A DNA stretch of 64,000 nt, taken from NCBI RefSeq assembly GCF_900142415.1, contig NZ_FRAU01000003.1, positions 188,307 to 252,306 on the forward strand, given 5' to 3'. The position numbers were made by a program, and so were the translations under genes. Positions 7,881 through 15,429 of this stretch are shown here, one piece after another. The stretch's first letter is position 1. Each line of letters opens with the position of its first letter. Below the pieces are notes generated by a model. That model saw nothing but the letters and a program-made list of their open reading frames with translations. It searched no databases and was not told the origin of the DNA. This DNA comes from Rhodothermus profundi. GTDB taxonomy: Bacteria > Bacteroidota > Rhodothermia > Rhodothermales > Rhodothermaceae.

Positions 7881-9734
7881 ATGGGAACGTTTACACGGCG
7901 TGATTTTTTGCAGGCGCTGGCTGTGCTGGGGATCACGACAGGCTTAGAAGCCTTGCTACCGGCTTATGCGCGGCCGCGTCCGCAAGTGCGACCGCTTCGC
8001 CGGCAGACTGATGGTCCGGTCACGTACGATCTAACCATCGCCGAAACGCCGATTCGGATTGGCGCGCGGAAGGCTACGGCGACCACCATCAATGGTACCG
8101 TTCCGGGTCCTCTGCTTCGCTTTCGCGAAGGAGATGAAGTCATTCTGCGCGTTACCAATCGACTGAAGGAGGATACGTCCATTCACTGGCATGGTCTGCT
8201 GGTACCCTTTGATATGGACGGGGTGCCGGGCGTCAGTTTTCCAGGAATCAAGCCGGGCGAAACATTCGAATATCGGTTTCGCATCCGCCAGCATGGTACC
8301 TATTGGTACCATAGCCACAGTGGGTTGCAGGAACAGACAGGCGTCTACGGCCCCCTCATTATTGACCCCGCAGAAGAGCCGTATCCGTATGATCGCGAGT
8401 ACGTGATTGTCCTGAGCGATTGGACTTTTGAAAATCCCTACCGGGTGCTGGCCCGCCTGCGCAAATATCCGGGCTATTACAACTTTCAGCGGCGCACGCT
8501 GTCCAATCTGTTTGAGGAAGCCAGAGAGCGGGGCTTCTGGAGCGCCCTGAAAGATCGACTGAGCTGGGGACGCATGCGCATGGGGGCCACCGACATTGTC
8601 GATATTACGGGAGCCACCTATACCTATCTGCTCAACGGCCGTGCTCCCGAAGACAACTGGACCGGTCTGTTCCGGCCTGGCGAGCGCGTGCGGCTACGCT
8701 TTATCAATGCGGCAGCCGGTAGCTTCTTCGACGTGCGCATTCCCGGGCTGCCCATGACCGTAATTCAGGCCGACGGGCAGTACGTGCAGCCGGTGACGGT
8801 CGATGAATTTCGCATCGGCATCGCCGAAACCTATGACGTCATCGTCGAGCCCAAAGAGGAGAAGGCCTATACAATTTTTGCTGAATCCATGGACCGGAGT
8901 GGCTATGCCCGGGGCACACTGGCACCCCGCGAGGGCATGGAAGGTCCCATTCCCCCGCTCCGGAAACGTCCCCTACGAACCCACGCCGACATGGGCATGG
9001 TGCACGGAGATGGGGACCACGCAGGCATGCAGCATGGCGGCATGCAGCAGCATGAAGGAAGGGAGCACCGGCCAATGCACCACCAGAATCAGCAACATCA
9101 GGACATGTCCCATGCTCAACATGGGGCCATGATGGCCGGCATGATGGGAGGCGTAGGCCAGCCTCCAGGCATGCCACCGGAACCACAACCGCACAGCAAA
9201 GAAACGCACGGCCCTGGCAACGCAGCCATTCCGATGGTTACGCGAAGCCGTCTGCATGAGCCGGGCGTGGGACTGGGCGAGGATGGCTGGCGCGTGCTGG
9301 TCTACACCGACCTGAAAAGCCTTTACCCACGAAAAGACTTTCGTCCGCCTACCCGAGAGATTGAGTTGCACCTGACCGGCAACATGGAGCGCTTCCTGTG
9401 GAGCATCGACGGAAAAACCTACTCCGAAGCGCCAGAACCCATCCGGCTTCGCTACGGAGAGCGGGTGCGACTCATTCTCGTCAATGACACGATGATGGAA
9501 CACCCCATGCACCTGCACGGGATGTGGATGGAACTCGAAAACGGCCATGGCCGGCATATTCCTCTTAAACATACCATCCTGGTCAAGCCGGCCGAACGGG
9601 TCTCGGTGCTGATCACCCCTGATGAGCCCGGCCCCTGGGCTTTCCACTGCCACATCCTCTATCACATGGACATGGGGATGTTTCGGGTCTTTGAAGTCAG
9701 CGAACCAGAAACTGCAGCGAAGACGTCATCATGA
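7881..9734 (+). CDS. copA: Copper-resistance multicopper oxidase, CopA family
   Basis: A Tat-exported periplasmic copper oxidase, 617 aa. The signal TRRDFLQALAVLG lies at residues 5-17. The three-cupredoxin copper ligands are visible: HWHG at 102-105, HSHSG at 144-148, HPMHLHG near 540, and HCHILYHMDMGM at 589-600 with the type 1 Cys between the His residues. A Met/His-rich insert spans about residues 365-430 (GMQHGGMQQHEG and similar), the hallmark of CopA/PcoA proteins, thought to bind extra Cu(I). Its last codons overlap copB by 4 bp. It probably oxidises Cu(I) to Cu(II) in the periplasm. Confidence 0.92.
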   Translation: MGTFTRRDFLQALAVLGITTGLEALLPAYARPRPQVRPLRRQTDGPVTYDLTIAETPIRIGARKATATTINGTVPGPLLRFREGDEVILRVTNRLKEDTSIHWHGLLVPFDMDGVPGVSFPGIKPGETFEYRFRIRQHGTYWYHSHSGLQEQTGVYGPLIIDPAEEPYPYDREYVIVLSDWTFENPYRVLARLRKYPGYYNFQRRTLSNLFEEARERGFWSALKDRLSWGRMRMGATDIVDITGATYTYLLNGRAPEDNWTGLFRPGERVRLRFINAAAGSFFDVRIPGLPMTVIQADGQYVQPVTVDEFRIGIAETYDVIVEPKEEKAYTIFAESMDRSGYARGTLAPREGMEGPIPPLRKRPLRTHADMGMVHGDGDHAGMQHGGMQQHEGREHRPMHHQNQQHQDMSHAQHGAMMAGMMGGVGQPPGMPPEPQPHSKETHGPGNAAIPMVTRSRLHEPGVGLGEDGWRVLVYTDLKSLYPRKDFRPPTREIELHLTGNMERFLWSIDGKTYSEAPEPIRLRYGERVRLILVNDTMMEHPMHLHGMWMELENGHGRHIPLKHTILVKPAERVSVLITPDEPGPWAFHCHILYHMDMGMFRVFEVSEPETAAKTSS

Positions 9735-10471
9735 TGCGCCCAATTTTCTCCCTGTTGCTGGTGCTTGGACTGGGGCTTTCTGGGCGCCCGTTATGGGCCC
9801 AAACGCAGCCCCTGATCCATTTTGCCAACGAAAACACCCTGGCCTTCATCCTGTTTGACCTGTTGGAAACCCAGCCCCGCCTGGAGGGACGTCCGGTGCA
9901 ATGGGACCTGGATGCGTGGGTTGGGAAAATGTACAACCGGCTCTGGATTCGAAGCGAGGGCGAAGCGCTCACCAGCCAGCAAGGTGGCGAAGCTGAGTTC
10001 CAGGCGCTCTACAGCCGCGTCATTGCTCCTTTCTGGGATCTTCAGATAGGCGTCCGCATGGACGTGGCCTATGGAGAAGAGACGCGCACCCGCGCTCACC
10101 TCGTTTTTGGCCTGGAAGGACTGGCTCCGTACTGGTTCGAATTCGAACCGCTTTTTTACGTGAGCCAGGATGGTGATCTGGCAGCCTCGCTGGTTGCGTC
10201 TCATGACCTGTTCATCACGCAGCGGCTCATTCTGCAGCCCCGTTTAGAAATGCTGGCTGCAGCGCAGAACGTACCAGAGTGGGGCATCGGACGCGGCCTG
10301 AACCGCATCGATTTTGGTCTGCGGCTTCGCTTCGAGCTCGTGCGGGAATTTGCTCCCTACATTGGATTCAACTGGAGCCGTCTCTACGGAAGTGCGGCTT
10401 CACTGGCACGACGCGAAGGCGAAGCAGCACGCACGTCGGGTATTGTGGCCGGCGTCCGCCTCTGGTATTGA
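9731..10471 (+). CDS. copB: Copper-resistance outer-membrane protein CopB
   Basis: 246 aa with a signal peptide (MMRPIFSLLLVLGLGL...WAQ, cleavage about residue 23) and a beta-barrel pattern of alternating residues ending in an aromatic (VRLWY). Segments VQWDLDAWVGKMYNRLWIR, GVRMDVAYG and GLEGLAPYWFEFEP match the PcoB/CopB family. CopB proteins sit in the outer membrane and work with CopA to sequester or efflux copper. The long Met-rich N-terminus of some CopB proteins is absent here. Start overlaps the copA stop by 4 bp, so the pair is translationally coupled. Confidence 0.9.
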   Translation: MMRPIFSLLLVLGLGLSGRPLWAQTQPLIHFANENTLAFILFDLLETQPRLEGRPVQWDLDAWVGKMYNRLWIRSEGEALTSQQGGEAEFQALYSRVIAPFWDLQIGVRMDVAYGEETRTRAHLVFGLEGLAPYWFEFEPLFYVSQDGDLAASLVASHDLFITQRLILQPRLEMLAAAQNVPEWGIGRGLNRIDFGLRLRFELVREFAPYIGFNWSRLYGSAASLARREGEAARTSGIVAGVRLWY

Positions 10472-10483
10472 TAAAATTTAATG

Positions 10484-10530
10484 CAGGCCGGGAGCCTGAT
10501 CCCCCTCCTGATCGTAAGGCTCCCGGCCTG
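10484..10530 (+). terminator. Strong hairpin between copB and the DUF411 gene
   Basis: A perfect 14-bp inverted repeat (CAGGCCGGGAGCCT at 10484-10497 and AGGCTCCCGGCCTG at 10517-10530) encloses a 19-nt loop. The following TATTTCCC is not a full U-tract. It may be a weak terminator or an mRNA-stabilising hairpin that sets copAB expression above the downstream genes. Confidence 0.5.
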
Positions 10531-10559
10531 TATTTCCCAGAAACAAACTTCTTGGAAGC

Positions 10560-11054
10560 ATGCGCATAACTCGCAAAACCTATGTGCTGGGTTTTCTGCT
10601 GGGCGCTGCCGTGGCCGCCATTGGCCTGGCCGTTTACAGCAGCCAGCGAGGCGCCATCGCCCAACCCACGCTGACCGTCTTCAAAAGTCCCACCTGTGGT
10701 TGCTGCAGCGACTGGGTTACCCATATGCAGAATGCGGGCTTTAAGGTGCGCGTAGAAGACGTGCAAGATATGGCGACCATCAAAGCCCGATTTCGCGTTC
10801 CCTACCAGTTGCAGTCGTGCCATACAGCCCTTATCGAAGGATATGTAATCGAGGGGCATGTGCCTGCGCGCGACGTGCAACGCCTTCTGCAGGAAAAACC
10901 GGCGGTAGCAGGCCTGGCGGTTCCAGGCATGCCCGTCGGATCGCCGGGCATGGAACAGGGAGACCGGCGCGATCCGTACGACGTGCTGACCTTTACTACG
11001 GACGGACAAACGCAGGTATACGCGCGTTACGGTCTGCCAGAGCTTAAACAATAG
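10560..11054 (+). CDS. DUF411 domain copper-associated protein
   Basis: 164 aa. Residues about 8-25 form a signal anchor, followed by the DUF411 domain: TVFKSPTCGCCSDWV with Cys46, Cys48, Cys49, then QLQSCHTALIEGYVIEGHVP. This Cys-rich thioredoxin-like domain is found repeatedly beside copper and silver resistance genes and is thought to bind metal in the periplasm. It is separated from copB by the hairpin at 10484-10530 and is followed after 4 bp by the TlpA-like gene, so it belongs to the same gene group. The biochemical activity is unknown. Confidence 0.85.
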   Translation: MRITRKTYVLGFLLGAAVAAIGLAVYSSQRGAIAQPTLTVFKSPTCGCCSDWVTHMQNAGFKVRVEDVQDMATIKARFRVPYQLQSCHTALIEGYVIEGHVPARDVQRLLQEKPAVAGLAVPGMPVGSPGMEQGDRRDPYDVLTFTTDGQTQVYARYGLPELKQ

Positions 11055-11058
11055 CGCA

Positions 11059-11724
11059 ATGCAAGAGTCGTTGCCGCTTTCCCCTTCCCTGCTATACGGA
11101 CTGGCGGCGCTGCTAACGCTTGGAGGTGCAGTGCTGCTCTGGCTGGCCCCACGCCTTAATCCCCATCGGCGCCTGGAAGGAGCCGCGGCGTGGACGGGTG
11201 TGGTGCTTGGCAGTTTTGTGACGCTTTCCGGTCTGGCGCTTGGCGTGCTGGCCTACCTGCGCCAGCAACAACCTGAACTCGTGCAACCACCGGGCGCTGT
11301 CGGACGACCCGCCCCTGCCCTGACCTTTCGGCTGGTCGAAACAGACGAACCGCGCACGCTGGCCGATTACCGAGGTCAGGTGATCTTGCTCAACTTATGG
11401 GCAACATGGTGCGGCCCCTGCCTGGCTGAAATTCCGGAACTGAACCGTTTCCAACAGGCCTATCGGGACCAGGGCGTCGTGGTCATCATGATCTCCGACG
11501 AACCCCGGCAGACCGTCCTGGAATTTATGAAAGAGCGGCCACTGGAGCCTGTCAGCGGGTACCTGCCACCCGGTACCCGCTGGCCCTGGCCGTATAACCG
11601 CGTCGAACAGGCGCGTCCCACTACGTTTGTCATCGATCGCCAGGGGATTATTCGCGAGACCTGGCCAGGCGCCGCCGACTTCGCCCAGTTTGAAGCAGCC
11701 GTATTACCATACCTGGAACAATAA
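11059..11724 (+). CDS. TlpA/ResA-like membrane-anchored thioredoxin
   Basis: Two N-terminal transmembrane helices (about residues 10-31 and 43-68) are followed by a periplasmic thioredoxin fold with the redox motif WCGPC (Cys118 and Cys121) in ILLNLWATWCGPCLAEIPEL. The cis-Pro segment ARPTTFVIDRQGIIRE follows. It is 221 aa and starts 4 bp after the DUF411 gene. Family members reduce disulfides or deliver electrons to cytochrome c and copper-centre assembly. Here it may keep metal-binding cysteines such as those of the DUF411 protein reduced; this is inference from neighbourhood. Confidence 0.88.
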   Translation: MQESLPLSPSLLYGLAALLTLGGAVLLWLAPRLNPHRRLEGAAAWTGVVLGSFVTLSGLALGVLAYLRQQQPELVQPPGAVGRPAPALTFRLVETDEPRTLADYRGQVILLNLWATWCGPCLAEIPELNRFQQAYRDQGVVVIMISDEPRQTVLEFMKERPLEPVSGYLPPGTRWPWPYNRVEQARPTTFVIDRQGIIRETWPGAADFAQFEAAVLPYLEQ

Positions 11725-12165
11725 CTTTGCCGGCCTACGCCGCCCAGGCCCGATCTGCCTTCGAAAAAACGCGGCCGGTGAAACTCCAGGCTGCGCCTTT
11801 ACAGTGCAAACCCCTCCTTTTGGCCAAGCATGGCCCTGCTCTTCTGTCAAAGCCTCCCGAGCTCTACGCACCTCGCCGGCCCGGCACCAGCGGCTTTTTA
11901 AAACTGGATTCCCGTTAAATGACCGCCGCCGACTCCTTGTGGGGTAAACTGATCCGAACCTGTCAGCGATCTTTCCTTTCTGCCGAAAATGCAGCGTTCA
12001 CAGCCTGTTTCTCGGAGCAAATAGGCCTTCCTCCCGGTGAGCCATTGCCAACCACAATCCACCGAATAACGGGTCCTTTTCGCTGCTAAATATCAAAATT
12101 TATAGCACCATCTCCTAAAACACAGGCCGCAAAAAACAATCATAAACTTACGGCACGTGCCCTGT

Positions 12166-12194
12166 TTTGCTGCGTGAGGCTTGAGCTACTTTTA
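12166..12194 (+). promoter_or_regulatory. Candidate Bacteroidetes-type promoter
   Basis: TTTG at 12166-12169 and TACTTTTA at 12187-12194 are separated by 17 bp. This resembles the Bacteroidetes -33 TTTG and -7 TAnnTTTG elements with one mismatch. It would start a transcript about 150 nt upstream of the Met/His-rich gene. Confidence 0.3.
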
Positions 12195-12232
12195 TCATTC
12201 TATTCTGGGACAATGGCATAGCAATGATCACT

Positions 12233-12250
12233 CGTAACGGTATCGTTACG
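12233..12250. promoter_or_regulatory. Inverted repeat CGTAACG-N4-CGTTACG
   Basis: A perfect 7-bp inverted repeat with a 4-bp spacer (GTAT) lies 100 bp upstream of the ATG of the Met/His-rich gene and about 40 bp downstream of the promoter candidate. The geometry suits a dimeric repressor or activator. No regulator family is assigned. Confidence 0.4.
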
Positions 12251-12349
12251 CCGCTTAAAGGCTTTTCAGGATCGTCTAAGCCTTAGCTCCCGTCTTTTTA
12301 AATAGGTTAAGACAGGTATGACACGAGAAGCCAAACTACAGAAACGACC

Positions 12350-13111
12350 ATGAAAACGTATGGAACCATTCTCGTCTTAAGCCTGCTATGGGCCCTGCCG
12401 GTGCTTGGACAACCCCACCGGCACCAGATGAACCGGCCGGATACGGCGCGTAGCATGATGCACATGCAGCAGGGGGGGATGCAGGGGCACATGATGATGC
12501 AAATGATGTCGGGCATGATGGGCATGATGCAGGGAGGCATGATGATGCAGCGTATGCAACAGCCGCTGCATCGGGCTACGATGATGGCTTTTGTCTTGCC
12601 CGTTATGGCCGACTCGTTGGGCCTCTCTACGCAGCAACAGCAGCAGCTTCGCGAGCTCAAGCAGCGCATGATGCAGCAGCATCATGCGCGTCAGCAGGAA
12701 ATGCGCCGGCACCGCCAGGCTCTTCAGGCGCTCTTTAAAGAAAATCGACACCCTGAACCGGCTGCAGTGCGAGAGCATCTACAGGCAATGGCACGCCTGA
12801 AAGTAGAAGATCAGGTGGCCCCGTATGAAACTTTCCGCCAGATGATGCAGGTGCTGAATGAAACGCAGCGGACTCGTCTGCGCGAGCTCAAGCCACGCCA
12901 GATGATGCATTACATGATGCGGTTGCCTATGATGGAAATGATGCAGATGATGCACATGATGCATGGCCGCGAGGGTATGATGCGCATGATGCGCGGGGGT
13001 GGCATGATGGACATGATGGGAGGCGGCGGCATGATGCATCGCCAGCAAGGATCATCGTCGCATCAACACCAGAATGACCAGAACAAAGGCCATCGTCATC
13101 AGCCACGCTAA
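12350..13111 (+). CDS. Secreted Met/His-rich Spy/CpxP-like metal-binding protein
   Basis: 253 aa with a signal peptide (MKTYGTILVLSLLWALPVLG). The mature protein has a Met-rich N-terminal segment (residues about 35-80, many MM, HMMM and GGM groups). A helical core carries two LTxxQ-like sites (LGLSTQQQQQLREL and LNETQRTRLREL) as in Spy/CpxP chaperones. The Met/His-rich C-terminal tail (about 185-253) ends in HRHQPR. Such residues bind Cu(I)/Ag(I), while the LTxxQ core suggests a periplasmic chaperone. It opens the second half of the copper island, 14 bp before the SHOCT gene. The combination suggests a periplasmic copper buffer; this is inference. Confidence 0.75.
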   Translation: MKTYGTILVLSLLWALPVLGQPHRHQMNRPDTARSMMHMQQGGMQGHMMMQMMSGMMGMMQGGMMMQRMQQPLHRATMMAFVLPVMADSLGLSTQQQQQLRELKQRMMQQHHARQQEMRRHRQALQALFKENRHPEPAAVREHLQAMARLKVEDQVAPYETFRQMMQVLNETQRTRLRELKPRQMMHYMMRLPMMEMMQMMHMMHGREGMMRMMRGGGMMDMMGGGGMMHRQQGSSSHQHQNDQNKGHRHQPR

Positions 13112-13125
13112 CTCCTAATTGAACG

Positions 13126-13362
13126 ATGTACGGACCACACATGGTTTGGGGCATGCACTGGGGCTGGTGGATTTTCTGGATCGTCGTGATCATTGCGCTG
13201 GTCTGGCTGCTCAGCCAGCAGCGGCGCTCTGGCGAACCAGCCCACCGGCCCGCACGGGAATCGCCGCTGGAACTTTTGCAGCGGCGTTATGCCGCCGGTG
13301 AGATCTCCACAGAAGAATACGAAGAACGGCGGGCCCGCCTGGAACGCGACCGGCTGACATGA
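13126..13362 (+). CDS. Small SHOCT-domain membrane protein
   Basis: 78 aa. A His/Met/Trp-rich start (MYGPHMVWGMHWGWW) leads into one transmembrane helix (about residues 14-31). A C-terminal SHOCT motif follows: SPLELLQRRYAAGEISTEEYEERRARL. SHOCT is a short helical module of about 30 residues found at protein termini and thought to mediate oligomerisation. Small proteins of this shape are common in metal-resistance clusters. It overlaps the following methyltransferase gene by 4 bp. The N-terminal His and Met residues could ligate copper at the membrane surface (inference). Confidence 0.8.
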   Translation: MYGPHMVWGMHWGWWIFWIVVIIALVWLLSQQRRSGEPAHRPARESPLELLQRRYAAGEISTEEYEERRARLERDRLT

Positions 13363-14024
13363 ACGCCCTCCGTCAGCAGACGCTATCTCCTGATCCGGAG
13401 GCCACCGCCTTCGCCCGGAAAGCCTATGACCGCCTGGCAGGCCGGTACGACCTGCTGGAGCTCCCGATGGAATGGCTGGCTTTTCGGCGATGGCGCCGCC
13501 GGCTCTGGGCCCGGGTGCAGGGACCAGAAGTGCTGGAGATCGGCGTCGGCACTGGCAAAAATATCCCGTTTTATCCCTCGGGCATTCGGGTTACCGCCAT
13601 TGATCTGTCGCCACGCATGCTGGAACGGGCCCGCCGGCGCCTCCAGAGCACCCCCGAACGCGCAGTCACCCTGCTGGAAATGGATGCGCAGGCGCTGCAC
13701 TTTGAGGACGACCGCTTTGACGAGGTCGTAGCCACATTCGTCTTCTGTTCGGTTCCGGATCCCATCCTGGGGCTGCAAGAGGCGCTGCGCGTAACCCGAC
13801 CCGGGGGACGCCTGCATCTGCTGGAGCATATGCGCGTTCGTTGGGAGTGGCTGGGGCGCTGGATGGACCGCCTGGATGCCCCTGTCTATCGCCTGACAGG
13901 CGTGCATATTGCACGCCGCACCGTTGACAATGTACAACGGGCTGGCTGGGCGCTGGAAGAAGTTACTGATCTGGCCCCCGGCGGCCTGGTGCGTCATATT
14001 GTTGCGCGTAAACCTCAACCTTAA
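13359..14024 (+). CDS. Class I SAM-dependent methyltransferase (UbiE/COQ5-like fold)
   Basis: 221 aa with the SAM-binding motif I VLEIGVGTGKN, motif II VTAIDLSPRML, and post-I elements FDEVVATFVFCSVPDP and RPGGRLHLLEHM. This is a Methyltransf_11/UbiE-type fold. The substrate is unknown. Its start overlaps the SHOCT gene by 4 bp and it is followed by a DUF302 gene after 20 bp, so it is embedded in the metal-related operon. Methyltransferases of this shape recur in copper and mercury islands without an assigned role. It is unlikely to be the quinone-biosynthesis UbiE given this context. Confidence 0.8.
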   Translation: MNALRQQTLSPDPEATAFARKAYDRLAGRYDLLELPMEWLAFRRWRRRLWARVQGPEVLEIGVGTGKNIPFYPSGIRVTAIDLSPRMLERARRRLQSTPERAVTLLEMDAQALHFEDDRFDEVVATFVFCSVPDPILGLQEALRVTRPGGRLHLLEHMRVRWEWLGRWMDRLDAPVYRLTGVHIARRTVDNVQRAGWALEEVTDLAPGGLVRHIVARKPQP

Positions 14025-14044
14025 CAAAACAACCCGGAGATGCC

Positions 14045-14446
14045 ATGAGCGAAGTCAAAACGACTTACTACTTTGCCCGGACTCTTCCTATCGGACTGGA
14101 AGAAGCCGAAGCCCGCGTGCGAGAACTGCTGCAGGAAGAAGGCTTTGGGGTGCTAACCGAGATCGACGTGCGCGAAACGCTGAAAAAGAAACTGAACATC
14201 GAGGTACGCCCCTATCGGATCCTGGGAGCCTGTAACCCGCACTTTGCCCATCAAGCGCTGCAAGCCGAGCCGCACATCGGCACTATGCTGCCCTGTAACG
14301 TGATCGTCCGCCAGACGGAGGATGGGCAGACCGAAGTAGCGGCCATCGATCCAGTCGCGTCAATGCAGGCCGTTGACAACCCGGCTTTGCGCCCCATTGC
14401 CGAACAGGTGCGGGAGCGGCTGAAACGCATTATTGAAAAACTCTAA
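14045..14446 (+). CDS. DUF302 domain-containing protein
   Basis: 133 aa and matching the DUF302 fold: LEEAEARVRELLQEEGFGVL, then EIDVRETLKKKLN, and YRILGACNPHFAHQAL, with PCNVIVRQ and AAIDPVASMQ later. No signal peptide, so cytoplasmic. The single Cys residues in GACNP and LPCNV are characteristic of the family. DUF302 proteins often accompany heavy-metal and sulfur genes, but their activity is not known. The ATG is preceded by CCGGAGATGCC, giving a GGAG ribosome-binding site. It sits 6 bp before the in-frame TTG of the propeller lipoprotein gene. Confidence 0.85.
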   Translation: MSEVKTTYYFARTLPIGLEEAEARVRELLQEEGFGVLTEIDVRETLKKKLNIEVRPYRILGACNPHFAHQALQAEPHIGTMLPCNVIVRQTEDGQTEVAAIDPVASMQAVDNPALRPIAEQVRERLKRIIEKL

Positions 14447-14467
14447 CCTCGATTGGGACGCAACACC

Positions 14468-15418
14468 ATGCGATTCCTGGTGGCCGGGCCGATCCTTCTG
14501 CTGCTTGGCCTGATGGGAGGGTGTGCCCCAACGGTTTCCACCCCCGACGATCTGGTCTTTGTTACCCTGTCGGCCCAGCAGGCAATAGCCGTATTAGGAC
14601 ATCAGACTTCCTGGCCAGCGGGTCAGCAGATTACATACGTTGCCGCAGACCCTGAAGGAAGACTGGTGCTGGCCACCAGTAGCCGCGAAAACCGAATCTA
14701 TGTCTACGATGCTCCCAGCGGACGCTTGCGGGATATCCTTTCGGTTGGCCAAACGCCCAAAGGAGTCCAGATCGACCATGCAGGTCGATGGGCGGCTGTT
14801 GCAAACGAAGGAGAAGGCACAATTTCACTGATTGAGCTGGCTACGCTGAGGATTGCGGCGACCATCCCGGTAGGCCCTATGCCCCACAACAGCGTTTTTT
14901 CTCCAGACGATCAATTGCTCTACGTGACGCTTCAGGGAGACAGTAGCGTAGCTGTCGTAAGCTTGCCGCAGCGAACTGTCGTCGATCGCCTGCCAGCCGG
15001 ACGCGCTCCCCATAATGTAGATCTTTCGCCTGACGGGCGCTGGCTATATGTCTCCAACATTGGCAGTCGCAACCTGACCGTTATCGACCTGACCACGCGC
15101 CGCATCATTCGACGGATTCCGCTTAGCGCCCCTCATTATGGCGTCGATGCAACGCCGGATGGACGGTACGTACTGGTCACTGGCCTTGCCGATTCAGTCG
15201 TTACGGTCATTGACGCGCAGCAATTGGAAGTGATGCAGCAAATTACGGTAGGTCCTGGCCCTCATGGCGTGCGCGCCAGCCTGGACGGCCGAAAAGCATA
15301 CGTAGCCCTGGCCTTACAGGACCGCGTAGCCGTCCTTGATCTGACAACCCTGACGGTTACCCGGTACCTGAGTCCCGGCAAGGGGCCTTTCTGGATTGCA
15401 ATCCCGGGAAATTCTTAA
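14468..15418 (+). CDS. YVTN/cytochrome D1-like beta-propeller lipoprotein
   Basis: Start at ATG 14468 gives a lipoprotein signal with Cys after LMGG (MRFLVAGPILLLLGLMGGC); an upstream TTG at 14453 would mask it. The body repeats a blade of about 42 residues: GRLVLATSSRENRIYVYD, GRWAAVANEGEGTISLID-like, DQLLYVTLQGDSSVAVV, GRWLYVSNIGSRNLTVID, GRYVLVTGLADSVVTVID, GRKAYVALALQDRVAVLD. That is about 6-7 blades of the YVTN type. No haem or metal motif stands out. It is predicted to be on the periplasmic side and precedes the second multicopper oxidase by 11 bp, so a partner role is plausible. Confidence 0.85.
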   Translation: MRFLVAGPILLLLGLMGGCAPTVSTPDDLVFVTLSAQQAIAVLGHQTSWPAGQQITYVAADPEGRLVLATSSRENRIYVYDAPSGRLRDILSVGQTPKGVQIDHAGRWAAVANEGEGTISLIELATLRIAATIPVGPMPHNSVFSPDDQLLYVTLQGDSSVAVVSLPQRTVVDRLPAGRAPHNVDLSPDGRWLYVSNIGSRNLTVIDLTTRRIIRRIPLSAPHYGVDATPDGRYVLVTGLADSVVTVIDAQQLEVMQQITVGPGPHGVRASLDGRKAYVALALQDRVAVLDLTTLTVTRYLSPGKGPFWIAIPGNS

Positions 15419-15429
15419 CGTATTCAGCC

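Larger units (their letters stand above)
11725..12349. other. 625-bp intergenic region without a supported gene
   Basis: No frame here has coding character. The only open frame of note (11727-11918) gives an unconvincing 63-aa product with no recognisable motif. The right half is clearly more A+T rich and holds a promoter-like pair (12166-12194) and a perfect 7-bp inverted repeat (12233-12250). It is probably a long regulatory leader for the Met/His-rich gene at 12350. Confidence 0.5.

Noticed and set aside
8973-9665. 230-aa His-rich minus-strand frame within copA
   Set aside because: It is antisense to the Met/His-rich insert and cupredoxin motifs of copA; no start context and no recognised domain.
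11727-11918. 63-aa open frame in the long gap after the TlpA gene
   Set aside because: No signal, motif or plausible start site; Ala/Pro/Lys-rich low-quality product, and it starts 3 bp after a stop only by chance of frame.
12307-12669. Cys/Ile-rich minus-strand frame opposite the Met-rich gene
   Set aside because: Cys, Met, Ile and His arise from reading the ATGATG-rich plus strand backwards; it is a shadow of the real gene.
12470-13040. ATGATG repeats resembling a DNA tandem repeat or CRISPR-like pattern
   Set aside because: Repeats are irregular and in frame, explained by Met-rich coding sequence; no conserved repeat-spacer structure.
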